Shown: piece after piece, positions 16,813 to 25,135 of the stretch
Layout: every line of letters starts with the position of its first letter
Numbering within the stretch: position 1 is the stretch's first letter
Assembly: GCF_002934685.1 (NCBI RefSeq)
Contig: NZ_NKHL01000116.1
Location: 62,001 to 126,000 of the forward strand
Direction of reading: 5' to 3'
DNA: 64,000 nt
DNA from: Pseudomonas bohemica
Lineage (GTDB): Bacteria > Pseudomonadota > Gammaproteobacteria > Pseudomonadales > Pseudomonadaceae
Program-made: the position numbers and the translations under genes
Notes under the pieces: generated by a model
Told to the model about the DNA's origin: nothing
Seen by the model: the letters and a program-made list of their open reading frames with translations, nothing else
Database searches by the model: none

Positions 16813-17220
16813 ATGGCTAAAGCATCTGCATCCGTTCATATCCCGGTTTCGGCCGATCAGGTCTGGCAGTTGGTAGGCGGCTTCAACTCCTTGCCTGACT
16901 GGCTGCCGTTCATTGCCAGCAGCGTCCCCGGCGAAGGCGGTCGCGTTCGCCACCTCACCACCCAGGACGGCACGGAACTCACCGAGCGTCTGCTGTCGTT
17001 CGACGACCAGGGCCGCACTTACAGCTATTCGATCACCCAAGGGCCGTTCCCGGTCAAAGATTACCTGGCGACGCTCAAGGTCAGTGCCGATGGCGATCAG
17101 GGTGCGGTGGTTGAATGGTTCGGCACCTTCACCCCCAACGGCATTTCCGATGAGGAAGCCCAAGTCCTGTTTCTGGGGGTATACGAGGGCGGGCTGGAGG
17201 CGTTGAAGGGCAATTTCTAA
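16813..17220 (+). CDS. SRPBCC family protein (polyketide cyclase/START-like fold)
   Basis: A 135-residue protein with the helix-grip SRPBCC pattern: ASVHIPVSADQVWQLVGGF at the start, a central LTTQDGTELTERLLSFDD strand region and a C-terminal amphipathic helix ending GGLEALKGNF. The family binds hydrophobic ligands and includes cyclases and carriers; function here is unknown. The ATG at 16813 is preferred over a TTG four codons earlier, with GGAG about seven bases before it. It may belong functionally with the DoxX to YcaC group but is 259 bases after it with a REP pair between. Confidence 0.75.
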   Translation: MAKASASVHIPVSADQVWQLVGGFNSLPDWLPFIASSVPGEGGRVRHLTTQDGTELTERLLSFDDQGRTYSYSITQGPFPVKDYLATLKVSADGDQGAVVEWFGTFTPNGISDEEAQVLFLGVYEGGLEALKGNF

Positions 17221-17607
17221 GCCCGCCTGGCTGTTTCTTGCGGCAGCCCGGCGCATGGCATCCGGGCGACAGCGGTGGTGCATCTTCCACCGCTGCCGCG
17301 GGCAGGCCGAGCTGCGCCAGCGCATTTATCCTGTATCTGCGCGGCTTCCGTTCAATCGCTTCCTCGTCGATTGAACGAGGGTGACCCAGGCGGTCGATGC
17401 GACGGATCGTTCCCAAACGCACGCTTGCCGTGCGGTTGCCGCTTCAATGATCCGTTATGTAGCAGTCCAGAGTGAGCGCTCGTTTGCGTGCCGGTCCATC
17501 TTTTCCCATCCAATTCAGCGACTTGCTATCGCCTGAAACGCGATGGCATTACTTTTGCTTTTGTGTATCCGTGGATTATTGGATACAAAAATTCAAAAGG
17601 TAACGCT
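17221..17607. other. Intergenic stretch with two hairpins and a regulator palindrome
   Basis: No gene is visible in these 387 bases. CAGCGGTGG/CCACCGCTG (17270-17278 and 17287-17295) is a nine-base stem that may end the SRPBCC transcript. TTCAATCG/CGATTGAA (17351-17358 and 17368-17375) is a second perfect repeat. The right end carries the TGTATCC/GGATACA palindrome listed separately. Confidence 0.6.
17561..17590. promoter_or_regulatory. Putative GntR operator upstream of the regulator at 17608
   Basis: TGTATCC (17564-17570) and GGATACA (17581-17587) form a perfect inverted repeat with a 10-base spacer, ending 21 bases before the regulator's start. FCD-type GntR proteins often bind TGTATAC-like repeats, so autoregulation is likely. 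Confidence 0.55.
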
Positions 17608-18282
17608 ATGCGATTGGTCACCGGGTACGCCGGACGACAACCCGTCACGGCCGAGGAAGAGGCGTATGCCTTTCTGCTGGACGCGATCTGTAAAGGCACT
17701 TATCGCATGGGCGAGCGATTGATCGCTGAAGACATCGCCAGCGAAATCGGCATGAGCCGCATGCCGGTGCGTGAGGCATTCAGGCGTCTGGCCGCCGATG
17801 GCTTGGTAACACTGCGGCCCAACCGGGGCGCAGTGGTCAGCGGCTTGAACATCGAAGGAATGCGTGAAGTGTTCGAGATGCGTAGCGCGCTGGAGGGGCT
17901 GGCGATTCGCGTGGCGGTGCCGAAGATCACCGAGCGCCACCTGACCCACCTGGAGCGCCTGCTCGACGACATGGACGAATACCGCGACGACAGTTCCGAA
18001 TGGGTCAGTCGTCACCGGGAATTCCACGAGTACCTGTGCAGCATCAGCGAACGCGCGCGCCTGATGCGTCAGATCTCGGCGTTGTACACGGTCATCGAGC
18101 CCCACATGCGGGTCTGGCTTGAACATGGCGATAAAACCTTGAGTGCCCGTGACGAACACGCGGTGATTCTCGATGCCCTGCGCGCAGGCGACGCAGATCA
18201 GGCCGAGCGCATCCTGCGCGATCACATCGAAGGCACCGTGCCCAGCCTGATCGCTTTTCTTGAGCAGCAGAAAAGCCTTTGA
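17608..18282 (+). CDS. GntR family regulator (FCD/VanR-like)
   Basis: A 224-residue regulator with a GntR winged helix (residues 20-75: MGERLIAEDIASEIGMSRMP then VREAFRRLAADGLV) and an FCD effector domain with acidic and His residues (SRHREFHEYL, ARDEHAVIL, LRDHIEG). AAAAGG lies seven bases before the ATG at 17608. It is upstream of, and on the same strand as, the amino-acid ABC importer and gamma-glutamyltransferase, so it probably senses an amino acid or gamma-glutamyl compound. A palindrome at 17564-17587 is a likely operator. Confidence 0.8.
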   Translation: MRLVTGYAGRQPVTAEEEAYAFLLDAICKGTYRMGERLIAEDIASEIGMSRMPVREAFRRLAADGLVTLRPNRGAVVSGLNIEGMREVFEMRSALEGLAIRVAVPKITERHLTHLERLLDDMDEYRDDSSEWVSRHREFHEYLCSISERARLMRQISALYTVIEPHMRVWLEHGDKTLSARDEHAVILDALRAGDADQAERILRDHIEGTVPSLIAFLEQQKSL

Positions 18283-18397
18283 CCACTTGAACACACCTAA
18301 ACCAGAAGCGGGCCGCCAGCCCGCCCGTTGCACCCCAGTGACTTTGTAGTGACGTTCAGAACTGCCCTTACTTTCTTACCGAAACCGGAGCTTCGTC

Positions 18398-19204
18398 ATG
18401 CACAAACCCGCAGCGCTCGCCATCCTCGTCTCCCTGAGTCTGTGCGCACCCCTCGTGGTCGCCGCGCCGACCGTACCCGACCGACTGCAGAAGGTCGACA
18501 AGCTCACTTATTGCTCTGGCATGGACTCGCCGCCGCTGGTGTCTTTCGATGCCGCGCAGAAACCGGTGGGTCTGACCATTGATCTGGGAGTGGAAATTGC
18601 CAAACGGCTGGGGGGCAAGAAGGTCGAGTGGCGGGTGATTCCGTTCTCCGGACTGGTGCCTGCGTTGCTCGCCCAACAGTGCGACATGATCGTCGATCAG
18701 TTATTCGATAAGCCTGAACGGCGAGAGGTGATCAACATCGTCAATTACATGTACTCCAGCCAATCGGTGGTGGTGCCCAAGGGCAACCCCAAAGGTGTCA
18801 AGACCCTCGACGATTTGTCCGGGCATAAAGTGGCCGTGCTCAACGGGTCAACGATCAAATCCCTGCTCGACACCCAGAACGAAACCCTGGCCAAGGCCGG
18901 CAAGACCCCACTCAAACTGGTGGTCTACAACACCGACACTGATGCTTTCCAGGCGCTGCGCATCAATCAGGTCGATGCCTATGGCACCACTGTGGAAACC
19001 GCTGGTTACTACGCCAGCATGGCACCTGAGCTGTTTCAGGAAGGTGTGCCCGCGTTCAGCCGGATCCTCACTGGCCTTGGCATTCGCAAGGACGACGCGC
19101 AACTGACCACCGCTGTGCAGCAGGTGATCAGCGACATGCACAGCGACGGCAGCTACACCCAGCTACTCGCTAAATGGCATGTCGAAAGCGACAAGCTCGA
19201 CTGA
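18398..19204 (+). CDS. ABC transporter periplasmic amino-acid-binding protein (family 3)
   Basis: A 268-residue solute-binding protein. Residues 1-23 are a Sec signal peptide ending near VAA. The mature part shows the family 3 pattern: CSGMDSPPLVSFD, GLTIDLGVEIAKRLGGK and ALLAQQCDMIVD, then the GHKVAVLNGST hinge region. It delivers a polar amino acid or derivative to the membrane partner that follows. GGAG precedes the ATG. Permease and ATPase genes follow at 24 and 1 bases, forming an operon. Confidence 0.88.
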   Translation: MHKPAALAILVSLSLCAPLVVAAPTVPDRLQKVDKLTYCSGMDSPPLVSFDAAQKPVGLTIDLGVEIAKRLGGKKVEWRVIPFSGLVPALLAQQCDMIVDQLFDKPERREVINIVNYMYSSQSVVVPKGNPKGVKTLDDLSGHKVAVLNGSTIKSLLDTQNETLAKAGKTPLKLVVYNTDTDAFQALRINQVDAYGTTVETAGYYASMAPELFQEGVPAFSRILTGLGIRKDDAQLTTAVQQVISDMHSDGSYTQLLAKWHVESDKLD

Positions 19205-19227
19205 ATCAGCGCACAACGGGATGAACG

Positions 19228-19995
19228 ATGAATTTCAATTGGGATGTGTTCTGGCATTACCTGTTGCAGCCCAGTGGGATTTACCTCACGGGCCTGTGGC
19301 TGACGTGCCTGATCAGTGTGTTGGCAATGTTGCTGGGCTGCTCGCTGGGGTTGATCGCAGCGCTGATGCGCCTGTCGAAGAACCCGCTGCTGAACATGCC
19401 GGTGCGCTTCTATGTCTGGCTGATGCGCGGTACGCCGCTGCTGGTGCAGATCGTATTTCTTTACACGGCCCTGGCAGCCGGCGGGATCTTCCGCTTCGAG
19501 GATATCGATCTGGGCTGGTTCATCGTGCCGGGCAACATTCAGGCGGCAATCATCGCCTTGGGCCTGAATGAAGGCGCCTACATGGCTGAGATCATTCGGG
19601 CGGGCATCGGCGCGGTGGACAAGGGGCAGTACGAAGCTGGCCGTTCGCTTGGCATGACTTTCGGAAAACTGATGCGCCGCATCGTCCTTCCTCAGGCGTT
19701 TCGGGTCATCGTGCCGCCGCTGGGCAACGAATTCAACGTGATGTTGAAAAACACCACCCTGGTCAGCGTGATCGGTGTGCAGGAGTTGCTGCTGAGCACG
19801 CAAATGGTGACCTCGGCGACGTTCCGGGTGTTCGAGCTGTACCTGGTGGTGGCGATCTATTTCCTGATGCTGACCACGCTCTGGGGCTTCTTCCAGCGCT
19901 GGCTGGAACAGCGCTTCGGTCAGTCCGACCGGCAGCCACCGGCGACCAGACGTATGTTCGGTCGCAGTGCGATGAAATTGCTGAGGGGGCGTTGA
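19228..19995 (+). CDS. ABC transporter permease, polar amino acid type
   Basis: A 255-residue HisM/GlnP-like permease with about five hydrophobic helices. The EAA motif is clear (EAGRSLGMTFGKLMRRIVLP), followed by QAFRVIVPPLGNEFNVMLKN, both characteristic of the HisMQ family. It builds the transmembrane channel with the ATPase that starts one base after its stop. Only one permease gene is present, so it probably works as a homodimer. The C-terminal tail after the last helix is basic. Confidence 0.9.
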   Translation: MNFNWDVFWHYLLQPSGIYLTGLWLTCLISVLAMLLGCSLGLIAALMRLSKNPLLNMPVRFYVWLMRGTPLLVQIVFLYTALAAGGIFRFEDIDLGWFIVPGNIQAAIIALGLNEGAYMAEIIRAGIGAVDKGQYEAGRSLGMTFGKLMRRIVLPQAFRVIVPPLGNEFNVMLKNTTLVSVIGVQELLLSTQMVTSATFRVFELYLVVAIYFLMLTTLWGFFQRWLEQRFGQSDRQPPATRRMFGRSAMKLLRGR

Positions 19996-19996
19996 G

Positions 19997-20776
19997 ATGG
20001 CGCATAAAAGTGAAGATCTGATCATTGAGGCGCTGGACATTCATAAGTCCTTCGGCGACCTGCAGATTCTCAAGGGCATTTCCCTACAGGTGCGACGGGG
20101 TGAAGTGGTGGTGCTGATTGGCGCCTCGGGCTCGGGCAAGACAACCTTCATCCGTTGCATCAACCTGCTCGAAGACATTCAGTCCGGGCGCATTCGAGTC
20201 AACGGCCAGTCCATGGGGTATCGCGAACGCGCCGACGGCAGTCTGGTGCGCGACTCGGAACGCAATATCGCTCGTCAGCGGCGCGACATCGGCATGGTGT
20301 TCCAGCGTTTCAACCTGTTTGCGCACATGACTGCACTGGAAAACATCATCGAAGCGCCGATCCACGTCCTCGGCGTGGCCCGCGAAGCGGCATTGAATCA
20401 GGGCCGGGAGTTACTGGCCCGGGTCGGTCTGGCGGACAAGGCCGAGCATTACCCTTCGATGCTCTCCGGCGGCCAGCAGCAACGTGTAGCGATCGCCCGG
20501 GCATTGGCGATGAAACCCAAGGCCATGCTGTTCGACGAACCCACGAGTGCCCTGGACCCGGAAACCGTGGGCGAGGTGTTGCAGGTAATGAAGGAGCTTG
20601 CAGAAGACGGCATGACCATGGTGGTCGTGACCCACGAAATGGGTTTTGCCCGGGAGGTGGCCGACCGCGTCGTGGTACTCGATCAGGGGGAACTGATCGA
20701 ACAAGGCCCGCCGGAACAAATTTTCAGTCGTCCGAGTCATCCGCGAACCCAGGCCTTTCTCAGTCGCGTTTTGTAA
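19997..20776 (+). CDS. ABC transporter ATP-binding protein, polar amino acid type
   Basis: A 259-residue ATPase with Walker A GASGSGKTT (42-50), Q-loop MVFQRFNLF, signature LSGGQ (156-160), Walker B MLFDE (177-181) and the VVVTHEM switch. Its insertion NGQSMGYRERADGS after the first strands is typical of the GlnQ/HisP group. It powers the importer encoded just upstream. GGGGGC lies before the ATG, and spacing to the permease is one base. Confidence 0.92.
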   Translation: MAHKSEDLIIEALDIHKSFGDLQILKGISLQVRRGEVVVLIGASGSGKTTFIRCINLLEDIQSGRIRVNGQSMGYRERADGSLVRDSERNIARQRRDIGMVFQRFNLFAHMTALENIIEAPIHVLGVAREAALNQGRELLARVGLADKAEHYPSMLSGGQQQRVAIARALAMKPKAMLFDEPTSALDPETVGEVLQVMKELAEDGMTMVVVTHEMGFAREVADRVVVLDQGELIEQGPPEQIFSRPSHPRTQAFLSRVL

Positions 20777-20795
20777 TGCTCACGAGGAAGTCGTC

Positions 20796-20939
20796 ATGCG
20801 TTCGTACGACATCTTCAGCACCAGTGAGATGCGAAGTCAGGATGCCCTCCGGGCACTCGGGCCACGATCTGTGATGCCGTCCAGCCAGTTTCTTTTCCGG
20901 CCAGTGTTGGCCGTTTTTGAAGAGTCTTCGTCATGTTGA
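20796..20939 (+). CDS. Possible 47-residue leader peptide before the gamma-glutamyltransferase gene
   Basis: A short frame begins MRSYDIFSTSEMRSQDALRA, ends SSSC, and overlaps the start of the next gene by seven bases. AGGAAG lies seven bases before its ATG, a better ribosome site than the downstream gene has, which suggests translational coupling. I do not recognise it; it could be a decayed gene end or chance. Confidence 0.35.
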   Translation: MRSYDIFSTSEMRSQDALRALGPRSVMPSSQFLFRPVLAVFEESSSC

Positions 20940-22543
20940 ATTTTTCTGCTCACGAATATCCATACCCCTCGCAGCGCCAGAGTGTCTTTGCCCGTCGCGG
21001 GATGGTCGCGGCGTCGCAGCCACTGGCGGCGCAGGCCGGTCTGCAAGTCATGCAAAAGGGCGGCAATGCGATTGACGCCGCGATTGCCACCGCTGCGGCA
21101 CTGACAGTGGTCGAACCTACCGGCTGCGGCATTGGCGGCGATGCATTTGCGCTGGTCTGGTGCAAAGGAAAGTTGCATGGTTTGAACGCCAACGGCCATG
21201 CACCGGCTGCGTTGAGCATCGAAGCCGTGCGGGCCGCCGGGCACGAGCACATGCCGATGTATGGCTGGACCCCCGTGACAGTGCCAGGCTGCCCGTCGGC
21301 CTGGGCCGAGCTGTCACGGCGCTTTGGCAAGCTGCCGTTCGCCGAGTTGCTGCAACCGGCGATCAGTCTGGCGCGGGACGGTTTTCCGCTGTCTCCGGTG
21401 GTCGCCCATCAATGGCAGCTTGCCTGCAATGAATTCACCGCCAACCGTGACCCGATCATGGACACCTGGTTCGAGACGTTTCTCATCGATGGCCGCGTGC
21501 CGCGAGCGGGGGAGCTGTTCCGTAATCCGGCGCAGGCCCGAACCCTCGAAGAGCTCGCAGCCACCGAGTGCGAAAGTCTGTATCGCGGCGCGCTGGCCGG
21601 GCGCCTCGATGCGCACTCACGCGCCACCGGTGGCTATTTGCGCGCCGATGATCTCGCCGGTTTTCGCGCGCAGTGGGTCGAGCCCATCAGCATCAACTAT
21701 CGGGGGTATGACGTCTGGGAGATTCCGCCGAGCGGCCAGGGGCTGGTGGCGCTGATGACCTTGAGGATTCTCGAGGGTTTTGATTTCGATCACCGCGACA
21801 GCCAGCAGACCTGGCATCGGCAGCTGGAAGCGATGAAGCTGGCCTACAGCGACGGCCTGCACTACATCACGGACCCTGCGCACATGCGCGTGGCGGTAGG
21901 CGATCTGTTGAGCGACGGCTACAGCGCGCAGCGTCGCGAATTGATCACCAATCAAGCGCAGGCGCCGGACCCAGGCGACCCTCACGCCAGCGGCACGGTG
22001 TATCTGGCCACCGCCGACGCCGAAGGCAACATGGTGTCATTCATCCAAAGCAACTACCACGGCTTTGGCTCCGGCGTGGTGCTGCCTGACAGTGGCTTGG
22101 CGTTGCAGAATCGCGGGCAGGAATTCAGCCTTGATCCCACACACTCCAACTGCCTTGCCCCCGGTAAGAAGACCTTTCACACGATCATCCCCGGTTTTCT
22201 GACGAAGGATGGCGATGCCGTCGGGCCGTTCGGCGTGATGGGGGGCTACATGCAGCCCCAGGGGCATGTGCAGATGGTGATGAACCTGGTGGATTTCGGT
22301 CTCAACCCGCAAGCCGCGCTGGATGCGCCGCGTTGGCAGTGGTTGGGCGGGATGAAGATCGGCATCGAGCAGGGCGCGTCGAAGCATCTCGCCGCAGCGC
22401 TGGCACGACGGGGTCATGACATCAGTATCGCCTACGACTCCACCGAATTTGGCCGGGGGCAGATCATCGTCCGCGACCCGGTCAGTGGCGTGCTGTGCGG
22501 CGGGACCGAGCCGAGGGCTGACTCGACGATTGCGGCGTGGTGA
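20933..22543 (+). CDS. ggt: Gamma-glutamyltransferase family protein, no signal peptide
   Basis: A 536-residue Ntn-hydrolase of the gamma-glutamyltranspeptidase family. The autoprocessing and nucleophile Thr is Thr355 in SGTVYLATADAEGN; the substrate region GIGGDAFALVW, the VPG segment and VMGGYMQPQGHVQMVMN near the end also match. These enzymes cleave or transfer gamma-glutamyl groups from glutathione and related amides. The N-terminus lacks an export signal, unlike the periplasmic E. coli enzyme, so it resembles the cytoplasmic YwrD-type branch. It follows an amino-acid importer, which suggests uptake and then intracellular cleavage of a gamma-glutamyl compound. Confidence 0.85.
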   Translation: MLNFSAHEYPYPSQRQSVFARRGMVAASQPLAAQAGLQVMQKGGNAIDAAIATAAALTVVEPTGCGIGGDAFALVWCKGKLHGLNANGHAPAALSIEAVRAAGHEHMPMYGWTPVTVPGCPSAWAELSRRFGKLPFAELLQPAISLARDGFPLSPVVAHQWQLACNEFTANRDPIMDTWFETFLIDGRVPRAGELFRNPAQARTLEELAATECESLYRGALAGRLDAHSRATGGYLRADDLAGFRAQWVEPISINYRGYDVWEIPPSGQGLVALMTLRILEGFDFDHRDSQQTWHRQLEAMKLAYSDGLHYITDPAHMRVAVGDLLSDGYSAQRRELITNQAQAPDPGDPHASGTVYLATADAEGNMVSFIQSNYHGFGSGVVLPDSGLALQNRGQEFSLDPTHSNCLAPGKKTFHTIIPGFLTKDGDAVGPFGVMGGYMQPQGHVQMVMNLVDFGLNPQAALDAPRWQWLGGMKIGIEQGASKHLAAALARRGHDISIAYDSTEFGRGQIIVRDPVSGVLCGGTEPRADSTIAAW

Positions 22544-22866
22544 GAGGTCGTTACGCTATACAGGTTCAGTCCGCACGACGCGGTCACCCGTGGGAGCCCA
22601 TACATTCCCAAGAGGCCGCTGCGACCTCGCATCTTCATCGGATGTGCCGGTCGTCCGGATACAACCCGGAATGAATTCGCTCCCACAGGAGCGATTTCGG
22701 CTCGATTCGGGGTTGTGCCGATTTTATTTTTCCGAAAAGTCCTGTAATACAATACGATTGTGGTTGGAGAGCCGGATCATGAGGATGGACCGCCGGATTC
22801 GATCCGGCGGCCTCGCTTCAAGAACGGGCCACAGCCATGACATTCACAGGTCTTCAGGAATACAGC
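22544..22866. promoter_or_regulatory. Intergenic region with decayed REP pair and regulator promoter
   Basis: GTGGGAGC at 22590 and its partner ending TCGCTCCCAC at 22686 form a decayed REP pair (arms 22590-22608 and 22668-22686, 16 of 19 complementary). Further on, an inverted copy of the ATTGTATKACAG motif lies at 22742-22754, and ACAAT-ACG-ATTGT at 22749-22761 is a perfect small palindrome. No gene is evident. Confidence 0.6.
22742..22761 (-). promoter_or_regulatory. Putative operator of the GntR regulator at 22867
   Basis: Read on the minus strand, TATTGTATTACAG matches ATTGTATGACAG at 24125 and ACTGTATGACAAT at 26612. All three lie in control regions of the same gene cluster. Confidence 0.55.
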
Positions 22867-23544
22867 ATGAAAGTACTACGCCAGGCGTCGTCCTTGCGCC
22901 ACCAAGTGCAGGATGCACTGCGCAATGAAATCATCTCGGGGCGCTTCAAACCCGGTGATCGGCTGGTAGAGCAGCAGCTTTATACCGCGCTGGATGTCAG
23001 CCGTACCTCATTGCGTGAAGCATTGCGGCAACTGGAAGCGGAAGGACTGGTGGAACAGGTGCCGCATCGCGGTGCTTACGTCGCCTCGGTCGATGCCAAG
23101 GATGCGGTACAAATCTACGATGTGCGCGGCGCGCTGGAAGTCCTGGCCGTGCGCAATTTTGTGCGTTGTGCGAGCGATGAGGATGTTGACGAGCTGGCCG
23201 AAGTCTTCGATGAGTTCGTCGAGCAAACGCACACCGCAAGCGTCGACGGCACGACGCTGTTGGACATCAAGCGACGCTTTTACCACGTCCTGCTGGACAT
23301 CGAGCAGAGCCGCGTGGTCGGTGGGATGCTGGAGCAACTGAACAACCGCGTGAGCCTGTTGCGGGCACTGTCGCTGGGCCGGGAAGGGCGGATGCCGCAT
23401 ACCCTGGCGGAGTTGAAAGAGATCGTGCGCAATATCCAGCTGCGCGACGAAGAAGGCGCCTGCGCCGCAGCGTTGCTGCACGTCGAAAACGCCTCGAAGA
23501 ACGTGCTGGAATTGCTGGCGGCCACGGGGCATTCGGATCAGTGA
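22867..23544 (+). CDS. GntR family regulator (FCD type) of the 24-36 kb catabolic cluster
   Basis: A 225-residue regulator: winged helix at about residues 8-65 (DRLVEQQLYTALDVSRTSLR then EALRQLEAEGLVEQVPHRGA) and an FCD effector domain. AGGAA lies six bases before the ATG at 22867; the upstream in-frame start at 22837 is weaker. It stands at the left end of a long run of catabolic genes, and three related motifs lie upstream of it, in the 24068-24238 divergent promoter, and upstream of 26656. It is probably the local repressor. The ligand is unknown, most likely a carboxylic acid of the pathway. Confidence 0.8.
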   Translation: MKVLRQASSLRHQVQDALRNEIISGRFKPGDRLVEQQLYTALDVSRTSLREALRQLEAEGLVEQVPHRGAYVASVDAKDAVQIYDVRGALEVLAVRNFVRCASDEDVDELAEVFDEFVEQTHTASVDGTTLLDIKRRFYHVLLDIEQSRVVGGMLEQLNNRVSLLRALSLGREGRMPHTLAELKEIVRNIQLRDEEGACAAALLHVENASKNVLELLAATGHSDQ

Positions 23545-23629
23545 GTCGATCTCGCCGCTCGAAAAGCGCCGTGCCGCGGGATGGCAGATCTCTGCGTTAG
23601 CACTTTTGAAGCGAAACGGGCGCCAGATA

Positions 23630-23716
23630 GTGGGAGCGAATTCGTTCACGAGAAGTCGACACAGGCGATGCCTCTCTGGCAACTGGCCTATCTTTCGCGA
23701 ATGAATTCGCCCCCAC
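23630..23716. repeat. REP inverted pair
   Basis: Arms 23630-23651 and 23695-23716 (GTGGGAGCGAATTCGTTC core) match at 19 of 22 positions. The pair separates the convergent regulator and NIPSNAP genes. Confidence 0.8.
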
Positions 23717-23740
23717 GGCGGATACGCGTCTAAGCCTTAT

Positions 23741-24067
23741 TCAACGTAACGCCGAATACGCCGTCGGCGCCAAAAACTGATTTTCGATGCGCTCGACAAT
23801 GATCGCCTGCGCCTCGCTCGCTGCCCGCTTGGCGATCCACTCCGCGTCGCTCTGAAACGCATTCCACTTCGCCTCGCGCTCGGCCAGGCTTTCCCACTGC
23901 AACAGGTAGGTCAGCGACTGATTGGTTGCGCCGGTCAGGTTGGTCCAGAAACCAATCTGCTTGATCCCGTACTTTTCGAAAAATCCCAGCGTGGTGCCGG
24001 TGAAGCGCTCGTGCAAGGCCGGCAGGCGGCCGGGGGCGCAGTGGTAGGTACGCAGTTCGACAATCAT
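23741..24067 (-). CDS. NIPSNAP family protein
   Basis: A 108-residue protein with the NIPSNAP alpha/beta-barrel pattern: IVELRTYHCAPGRLPALHER at the start, GFWTNLTGATNQSLTYLLQW in the middle and a late WIAKRAASEAQ helix. The family is common in catabolic operons and is sometimes fused or paired with monooxygenase-like activities, but its chemistry is mostly unknown. GAGGAG lies eight bases before the ATG. It is transcribed away from the rest of the cluster from a shared promoter region. Confidence 0.8.
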   Translation of the reverse strand: MIVELRTYHCAPGRLPALHERFTGTTLGFFEKYGIKQIGFWTNLTGATNQSLTYLLQWESLAEREAKWNAFQSDAEWIAKRAASEAQAIIVERIENQFLAPTAYSALR

Positions 24068-24238
24068 TTGCTCAACTCCTCGAGAATACCGCTAGTAGGA
24101 AACTGTAAATTAGCCTATTGACCGATTGTATGACAGTCATATAGTTTTACCTCAACTGCTGGCGAACGTCGAGCAGAAAACCTGCAACACGCCGCCTCGA
24201 CCCGATTGACAAAAACACAAAAATCAAAGGGCACGACC
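24068..24238. promoter_or_regulatory. Divergent promoter region with operator motif
   Basis: ATTGTATGACAGTCAT (24125-24140) sits in the middle of the gap between the NIPSNAP gene and the first dehydrogenase. It overlaps AT-rich sequence suitable for promoters on both strands and is the best copy of the cluster's shared motif. Confidence 0.55.
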
Positions 24239-25120
24239 ATGACGCAACCGCAACGGATAGGCTTTATCGGACTGGGCATGATGGGCACACCGATGACCGC
24301 CTGCCTGGCCAAAGCCGGCTTTCAACTGTATCTCGCTGACGCCGATGCCGGGCGCCTGAGTGATGTGCAGGCGACCTTGAACGCCAGCGCGCTGACTGCC
24401 GAAAACGCCAGCAGCCTCGACATCCTGATTACCATGCTGCCCAACTCGAATATCGTCGAAACGGTGCTGCTGGGCGAGCGCGGATGGGCAGCGTCCCTCG
24501 CACCGCAAGCCGTGGTGATCGACATGAGTTCTTCGGAGCCTGCGCGTTCCCGCGAACTGGGCCAGAAACTCAAAGCCCTCAACCTGCAATACCTTGACGC
24601 GCCGGTGTCCGGCGGGGTCAAGCGTGCCGTGGACGGTAGCCTGGCCATTCTGGTAGGCGGCGATGAGCTTGTCATGCAACGCTGCCGGCCGGTGCTGGAC
24701 GCGATGGGCAAGAACATTCTGCACATCGGTGATGCAGGCTCCGGTCACGCCGCCAAGGCGCTGAACAACTTCGTCTCGGCAGCCGGGCTGATGGCCACGG
24801 TCGAAGCGCTGCATGTAGCCAAGCGCTTCGGCATCGAGCCCGAGGTAATGGTCGATGTGCTCAACGCCTCCAGCGGCGGCAGCAACACCTCGCTGAACAA
24901 AGCCAAGCAGTTCATGCTCAGCGGCACCTTCGGCTCTGGGTTCTCCATGCAGTTGATGAACAAGGACCTGAAAATTGCCAAGGGTCTGTCGGATGCACTG
25001 AACTATCCCCTGACGTTTGGCCAGAGCGCAATCAAGGTGTGGAACGATGTGGCTCAGGGTGCAACACCGACCACCGATCACACTGAGATGTATCGCATGC
25101 TGGCCAAAGAAGGCGAGTGA
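24239..25120 (+). CDS. 3-hydroxyisobutyrate dehydrogenase-family oxidoreductase (copy 1)
   Basis: A 293-residue beta-hydroxyacid dehydrogenase. GFIGLGMMG (8-16) binds NAD(P), DAPVSGG (120-126) is the substrate loop, and the catalytic Lys173 with Asn177 lies in GHAAKALNN. The family oxidises or reduces 3-hydroxy acids (3-hydroxyisobutyrate, tartronate semialdehyde, sulfolactaldehyde and similar). The ATG at 24239 is preferred over a longer start 33 bases upstream. It is followed by an aldehyde dehydrogenase 15 bases later, so the pair could interconvert hydroxy acid, semialdehyde and acid. Confidence 0.85.
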   Translation: MTQPQRIGFIGLGMMGTPMTACLAKAGFQLYLADADAGRLSDVQATLNASALTAENASSLDILITMLPNSNIVETVLLGERGWAASLAPQAVVIDMSSSEPARSRELGQKLKALNLQYLDAPVSGGVKRAVDGSLAILVGGDELVMQRCRPVLDAMGKNILHIGDAGSGHAAKALNNFVSAAGLMATVEALHVAKRFGIEPEVMVDVLNASSGGSNTSLNKAKQFMLSGTFGSGFSMQLMNKDLKIAKGLSDALNYPLTFGQSAIKVWNDVAQGATPTTDHTEMYRMLAKEGE

Positions 25121-25135
25121 AGGGAGCGCAATCGA

